DNA of 18,588 nt from CAJQND01 sp051010055 (GTDB taxonomy: Bacteria; Pseudomonadota; Alphaproteobacteria; Rhizobiales; CAJQND01). A model generated the notes under the pieces. The model was not told the DNA's origin. It worked only from the letters and a program-made list of their open reading frames with translations, and ran no database searches. The stretch is taken from assembly GCA_051010055.1 (NCBI GenBank), contig JBPCVY010000174.1, forward strand, positions 1 to 18,588, written 5' to 3'. Position numbers and translations under genes: made by a program. Positions 14,880 to 18,588 of this stretch are shown one piece after another. How positions within the stretch are numbered: the stretch's first letter is position 1; each line of letters begins with the position of its first letter.

Positions 14880-14904
14880 GCCGGTTTTCAACGGCAAAAC
14901 CGGC
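14880..14904. promoter_or_regulatory. Perfect 9-bp hairpin in the divergent hydrolase/TadE-like gap
   Basis: GCCGGTTTT (14880-14888) and AAAACCGGC (14896-14904) are perfectly complementary around the 7-base loop CAACGGC. It lies 56 bases upstream of the hydrolase start and about 70 bases before the TadE-like start. Neither strand has a T-run after it, so it is not an ordinary terminator. It could be an operator or a leader hairpin. Confidence 0.45.
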
Positions 14905-14973
14905 GCGAAATTAACCGTAATTGAAATTGCACTGATCCAGAGAAATTCCGGAAAATGCAGAAAATTCAATAAT

Positions 14974-15360
14974 ATGATGCTTTGGGAATGCAATTTAATC
15001 GAATTTGGTTTGCTGGTGCCGGTTCTTTTCCTGTTCCTGGGCGCAATCTATGAAGGCGGCATTGTTATGTATACCTGGGGCAACATGGAACATTATGGCC
15101 GCCAGGCTGCCCGCGCCATGTCCATTGGCCAGGCCAGCAAGTCAGAAGTCAAATCCTATGTGAAGACTTACATGAAAAAGACTGTCGGCGAGCCACAGGT
15201 TTCCGTTTCCGTTTCCGAAACCACCGGGTCAGATCCTCTCGACAACCAGGTGAAGGTAACTGTCACACTGTCCACTGCCGATCTTAAGGAAATCATGCCT
15301 CTCGGTATATTCGGCAACATCAATATCAAGAGGACGATCAGGGTTTTCAAGGAGACTTAA
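14974..15360 (+). CDS. TadE-like pseudopilin / pilus assembly protein
   Basis: A 128-residue protein with one N-terminal hydrophobic helix (LIEFGLLVPVLFLFLGAIYEG, from residue 9 to about 28), then GRQAARAMSIG and a soluble beta-rich part, as in TadE/TadF minor pseudopilins of Tad/Flp pili. The family signature (A)xEFxLLxPV is present, but Gly at the prepilin cleavage site is not: the residue five before the conserved Glu is Glu6 in WECNLIEF. This puts peptidase processing in doubt. The ATG at 14974 is the first in front of the helix and has only AGAAA as ribosome site; the frame stays open to 14800 but that part overlaps the hydrolase region and looks non-coding. The TadG-like gene begins two bases after its stop. 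No other tad genes are in the window. Confidence 0.75.
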   Translation: MMLWECNLIEFGLLVPVLFLFLGAIYEGGIVMYTWGNMEHYGRQAARAMSIGQASKSEVKSYVKTYMKKTVGEPQVSVSVSETTGSDPLDNQVKVTVTLSTADLKEIMPLGIFGNINIKRTIRVFKET

Positions 15361-15361
15361 G

Positions 15362-16672
15362 ATGTTGAGAACATCAAAAAAAATCCGGTCCTATCTTGAA
15401 CGTTTCCAGCGCGATGAAGGCGGGAATGTCGCGATGCTTATTGGCATTATGATCGTCGTTATCGTTGCAATGGCGGCAATGGCCATGGACGGTATGCATG
15501 CCTTCACCAAGAAAGAGCAAATGCGCACAGCGGCTGAAACCAGCGCGCTGGCGGCGGTAAATTATATTAGCGACCGCGATGACGCCAAACGGATTGGCGC
15601 AGCGTTCGGCATGTTGAACCTTCCATCGCTGGCAAAGGGAACCATTGTTGCCCCATCCGATATTGAGTTTGGGTTCTGGGATGAGGACGCAAAAACGTTT
15701 GATGCCTCGGGCAATCCGGTAAATGCTGTGCGGGCCACAGCTTCAATGACGGCTGCGAAGAACAACGGCATGCAGACGTTTTTCGGCGCAATGCTCGGCA
15801 AGCCGCAAATGGATGTGAGCGCTGAAGCGGTTGTCTATGCCGGCGGCTCATCACCATGCATAATTGCCCTCAATGGCAGCGAAAACAAATCCATTGAGGT
15901 GAACTCGAACGCCACCATCAATACGCCAAATTGTGAAATGCATGCGCGCTCAAATGACAATGAAGCGCACTACACGGATTCAAACTCATCCGTATTGACC
16001 AAGAGAACCTGCATCAAGGGTGGCTATGGCGAATGTTCCAACAGCTCCAACACGCCGGAGCCGGAAGAAAACTGTGATCCATCAGATGACCCGCTTGCCG
16101 GATTGCAGCCTCCGACTTATGGCGGCTGTAACCACAACGGCAAGGAACTTGACGACGCGAACACGACGCTGAACCCGGGCGTTTACTGTGATGGATTGAC
16201 CATCAAGAACAACTCCCGGGTAACCTTCAATTCCGGTATCTACATCATCAAAGACAAGAAGTTCTTCGTTGACAGTAATTCAAAAGTCAACGGGACGGAG
16301 GTTTCGTTTTATCTGACTGGTGATGATGGGCTTTTGGAGTTCAACTCCAACACAGAGGTGAGCTTTACCGCGCCGACAACCGGGCCTATGAAAGGTGTCC
16401 TGTTCTTCCAGGATCGCAGGTATGACGGTACCCACAAGTTTGATTCAAACGTTGCCGCCGAAGTTGAAGGTGCATTCTATTTCGCAAAGGGGCGCTGGGA
16501 ATCGAACTCCAACACAACAATGGCCGGTACTTCCGATTGCTTCATGCTCATCGCCGATACCATTTACTTCGATTCAAATGCCGGCATTGCCATGACAACC
16601 GACCTGGAAAACTGTCCGATCCTGTCACAATTGGCCGGTAGCGGCGCCCCACGGCTCGTTTCATCCAAATAG
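15362..16672 (+). CDS. TadG-like pilus assembly protein with Ser-Asn repeat beta-structure domain
   Basis: A 436-residue protein anchored by an N-terminal helix (GGNVAMLIGIMIVVIVAMAA, residues 20-39, then AMAMDG); GG-NVAML matches the pseudopilin-type N-terminus of TadG, with Leu26 in place of the usual residue five from the cleavage point. Residues 50-160 are the TadE/G-like region. From about 165 the chain becomes a repetitive, probably beta-helical domain. A [ND]SN motif recurs at about 181, 206, 304, 328, 361, 382 and 404, and LNPGVYCDGLTI, SGIYII and GVLFFQDRRYDG are features I recall from rhizobial TadG C-termini. Cys pairs (166, 191, 217, 225, 238, 256, 276, 393, 418) suggest disulfides, hence an extracytoplasmic location. 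Start ATG 15362 has AAGGAG seven bases upstream; it is co-translated with the TadE-like gene. Likely surface or cell-envelope role. Confidence 0.8.
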   Translation: MLRTSKKIRSYLERFQRDEGGNVAMLIGIMIVVIVAMAAMAMDGMHAFTKKEQMRTAAETSALAAVNYISDRDDAKRIGAAFGMLNLPSLAKGTIVAPSDIEFGFWDEDAKTFDASGNPVNAVRATASMTAAKNNGMQTFFGAMLGKPQMDVSAEAVVYAGGSSPCIIALNGSENKSIEVNSNATINTPNCEMHARSNDNEAHYTDSNSSVLTKRTCIKGGYGECSNSSNTPEPEENCDPSDDPLAGLQPPTYGGCNHNGKELDDANTTLNPGVYCDGLTIKNNSRVTFNSGIYIIKDKKFFVDSNSKVNGTEVSFYLTGDDGLLEFNSNTEVSFTAPTTGPMKGVLFFQDRRYDGTHKFDSNVAAEVEGAFYFAKGRWESNSNTTMAGTSDCFMLIADTIYFDSNAGIAMTTDLENCPILSQLAGSGAPRLVSSK

Positions 16673-16786
16673 CCTAATCAGCAAATTCTTTTCCTGAAAG
16701 CACGCTAACGTTGACCGTTGCGCTGTGCCCATGGCCTCAGCCTGCAATATTCCGCTATAGTTGGCGGATCAAGGAGCTGAGCACCC

Positions 16787-17881
16787 ATGAGCCCGGAAAA
16801 AATATTTGCCGACGTCGCCGCCATCAAAAAAGTCCACCCGGAAAACCTGATGGCCCGCCATTTCGATGAAGAATACTTCCGCAGCCTTGATGGCGCGGGT
16901 CAAAGACGCCTTGCCGGAATTATTGCATCAGGCATTGAAAACCCTGACAGCCAGATGGGCGCTTATGCAATGGCGCCGGATGATTATGATGTTTTTGCGC
17001 CCATGCTGGAGCCGATGATCCGCGCATTTCACGCCATCCCTGACGCGGAAGAAATCCAGCAAGTACAAGACTGGAGTGCGGCTGGGGCATCGTGCGACTT
17101 GGGTTCTATTGATCCGCGCCTGAAGGAGGTCTCCATGCGGGTGCGGGTGGCACGCAATGTCAGCATTTTTCCGCTGCCCGGCGCCATGGACCGGCAACAG
17201 CGGAAGGATTTTGAAAATATTGCGGTGAGCGCGTTTGAGGAACTCCGCAACGATCCGGCATTTGGCGGGGCCTATCTTTCCATCACGCCTGGTTCACCAT
17301 ATGAAATCAGCCCGGATGAGTATGACCGCCGGGTGGCCGCCCATCAGATGTTCAAGGATATGAGTTCTGACCGTTTCTTGAATGTGGCCGGCATCAGCGC
17401 AGACTGGCCCTATGGCCGGGGCATGTATGTATCCTCTGATGAGGATTTTCTGGTCTGGGTCGGGGAGGAAGACCACTTGCGCATTATGGCGATGCAGCGG
17501 GGAGGGGACCTCGGCGCGATGTTTGAGCGCTTACACACCGGCCTTGAGCGCCTTGAGCACCTTTTGCCGCCGTTTGCCCATTCACCCGCCTACGGCAATG
17601 TCACCAGTTGCCCGACAAATCTGGGCGCTGGCATGCGTGCAAGTTTGCACATGCGCCTGCCGGAGCTCACCTCTGATGGAAGCGATCTGGCGCGCATAAA
17701 GTCAGAAGCAGAAAGGCTTGGCCTTGCTGTGCGCGGCGCAGGCGGCGAGCACTCTGATGCAGGCCAGGGCGGGTTGGTGGACATTTCTCCCAGCGCCCGG
17801 CTGGGGGTAACCGAGCGGCAAATCATGCAGCGCCTCTATGACGGCGCTGCCGCCCTGTGGGCGCTGGAGAACAGCGCATAG
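16787..17881 (+). CDS. Bacterial phosphagen kinase, arginine kinase type (ATP:guanido phosphotransferase)
   Basis: A full-length 364-residue enzyme (animal arginine kinases are about 357) that would reversibly phosphorylate a guanidino compound, most likely L-arginine, with ATP. The small N-domain keeps DSQMGAYA (54-61), with Ser55 and Tyr60 at the arginine-contact loop. The catalytic domain has MRVRVARNVS (117-126), DWPYGRGMYVS (206-216), VGEEDHLRIMAMQRGGDLG (225-243), CPTNLGAGMRASLH (275-288) and VRGAGGEHSD (315-324). Counterparts of the catalytic and nucleotide residues Glu225, Arg229, Cys271, Arg280, Arg309 and Glu314 of horseshoe crab arginine kinase are all present (Glu228, Arg232, Cys275, Arg284, Arg316, Glu321). 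AAGGAG lies ten bases before the ATG, and TATAGT (16756-16761) is a possible -10 box. The 114-base gap before it holds no other signal. The next gene is a metallo-beta-lactamase-fold hydrolase. Confidence 0.93.
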   Translation: MSPEKIFADVAAIKKVHPENLMARHFDEEYFRSLDGAGQRRLAGIIASGIENPDSQMGAYAMAPDDYDVFAPMLEPMIRAFHAIPDAEEIQQVQDWSAAGASCDLGSIDPRLKEVSMRVRVARNVSIFPLPGAMDRQQRKDFENIAVSAFEELRNDPAFGGAYLSITPGSPYEISPDEYDRRVAAHQMFKDMSSDRFLNVAGISADWPYGRGMYVSSDEDFLVWVGEEDHLRIMAMQRGGDLGAMFERLHTGLERLEHLLPPFAHSPAYGNVTSCPTNLGAGMRASLHMRLPELTSDGSDLARIKSEAERLGLAVRGAGGEHSDAGQGGLVDISPSARLGVTERQIMQRLYDGAAALWALENSA

Positions 17882-17947
17882 GTTTGTCCCCGCTGAATTC
17901 CTCCGTTATCATCTACTCAATTCATAGATATTGCACTGAGGTAAGTT

Positions 17948-18588
17948 ATGGCTGGGAAGTTCATGAGCGCGCGTTCGGAAGGCTTGTTTGGAGTGGGTCT
18001 TCTTTTGGTTCTCGGAATAGCAGCTGCATATTTCACGCTGCCAAACGGTGCTGAGCGGGCGCTTGCGGCAGGCGGGGTGGTTGAAACGCCAACCGGTGCT
18101 GCCCCTGACAGATATGTCTACTATCCCGGCACTGAGGAACTGTCGGAAGGTGAAATCAGGGTGATTGCGTGCGGTACCGGCATGCCGGCTGCGCGCAGGG
18201 GACAGGCGGCCACCTGCTTTCTCATTGAAACAGGCAATGGCGAAAAGTTCCTGTTCGATATCGGCACCGGTTCCATGGCAAATATCGCCGCGCTGATGAT
18301 CCCCTACCAGTATCTCGACAAGGTTTTCCTGTCTCACCTGCACACGGACCATATGGGCGACATACTTGGCCTTTGGGCCGGTGGATGGACGGCAGGGCGG
18401 CCAAATGCCCTGCGGGTTTGGGGCCCCAGCGGGCAAACCCCTGAAATGGGCACCAAATATGCCATGGAGCATTTCCTGAAATTCGTGAACTGGGACAAGG
18501 TTACCCGTGAATACAAAATCTCGCCCATTCCCGGCCAGGTGGAGACGACGGAGTTTGACTATAAGGGCGAAGATCAAATCGTTTATGA
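17948..18588 (+). CDS. Membrane-anchored MBL-fold metallo-hydrolase (GntH-like), 3' end cut by window
   Basis: The first 213 residues of a metallo-beta-lactamase-fold protein; the gene runs off the window. Residues about 12-31 (GLFGVGLLLVLGIAAAYFTL) are an uncleaved anchor or signal peptide, so the enzyme faces the periplasm. The fold starts EIRVIACGTGMPAARRGQAA (69-88). The metal site is SHLHTDHMGD, with His130, His132, Asp134 and His135, two residues short of any later ligands, which lie beyond the edge. LWAGGWTAGRPNALRVWGPS follows. This sequence resembles proteins I remember being labelled GntH, the MBL-fold hydrolase named from guanitoxin clusters; that is recall, not a search. Start ATG 17948 has GAGGTAA four bases upstream. 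It lies 66 bases after the arginine-kinase-type gene and may be in its operon. Arylsulfatase or tRNase-Z-like relatives are alternatives. Confidence 0.85.
   Translation, partial: MAGKFMSARSEGLFGVGLLLVLGIAAAYFTLPNGAERALAAGGVVETPTGAAPDRYVYYPGTEELSEGEIRVIACGTGMPAARRGQAATCFLIETGNGEKFLFDIGTGSMANIAALMIPYQYLDKVFLSHLHTDHMGDILGLWAGGWTAGRPNALRVWGPSGQTPEMGTKYAMEHFLKFVNWDKVTREYKISPIPGQVETTEFDYKGEDQIVY

Noticed and set aside
14800..14973. Upstream extension of the TadE-like protein, including an IEIALI stretch resembling the pilin helix motif
   Set aside because: It overlaps the start region of the divergent hydrolase, contains the hairpin, and would place the membrane helix internally; the likeness is short and probably chance.
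17909..18577. 222-codon open frame on the minus strand
   Set aside because: It is antisense to the metallo-hydrolase, which has a clear HxHxDH motif and a good ribosome site.
1..18588. CRISPR arrays, insertion sequences, integrases, toxin-antitoxin pairs
   Set aside because: I looked for regularly spaced repeats, transposase motifs and terminal inverted repeats and saw none.

Overview
The window looks like a chromosomal stretch from an alphaproteobacterium, probably a marine-type Rhizobiales/Hyphomicrobiales relative. The grounds are moderately GC-rich coding sequence, quaternary-amine ABC transporter and dimethylglycine/sarcosine dehydrogenase-type genes, TadE/TadG-like pilus genes, an NrtS-like small membrane protein and many short intergenic gaps. 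This placement is inference; there is no rRNA or other marker gene, and I found no tRNA, CRISPR array, insertion sequence or phage gene.

Positions 1-9118 form a catabolic island read from a divergent control region at about 7227-7423. Leftward run a periplasmic binding protein gene (6263-7226, broken by a stop codon and a frameshift), an ATPase (5123-6154), a fused double permease (3107-5119), a small-molecule phosphotransferase (2214-3086) and an FAD dehydrogenase with a GcvT-like folate domain (1-2199, cut by the window edge). Rightward run a DeoR-family regulator (7424-8209) and an HpcH/CitE-type lyase (8213-9118). Together they suggest uptake and breakdown of an N-methylated, betaine-like compound, with the regulator perhaps sensing a phosphorylated intermediate.

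Positions 9119-13381 hold smaller accessory units. These are a secreted Asn/Gly-rich protein behind a very AT-rich leader and followed by a good terminator, and a small dimeric alpha/beta-barrel protein. Leftward there are a hypothetical ORF, a membrane-anchored ankyrin protein overlapping a Tat-exported deaminase, and an NrtS-like two-helix membrane protein whose stop overlaps the start of a PAS-adenylate cyclase (ATGA overlap).

Positions 13619-18588 hold a second small barrel protein, a secreted dienelactone-hydrolase-like enzyme, and a TadE-like/TadG-like pair. They are followed by a full-length bacterial phosphagen (arginine) kinase and the start of a membrane-anchored metallo-beta-lactamase-fold hydrolase that runs off the end.

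The points most worth following are the complete arginine-kinase-type enzyme in a bacterium, the NrtS/adenylate cyclase coupling, and the phosphotransferase/GcvT-dehydrogenase/transporter cluster whose binding protein is disrupted.
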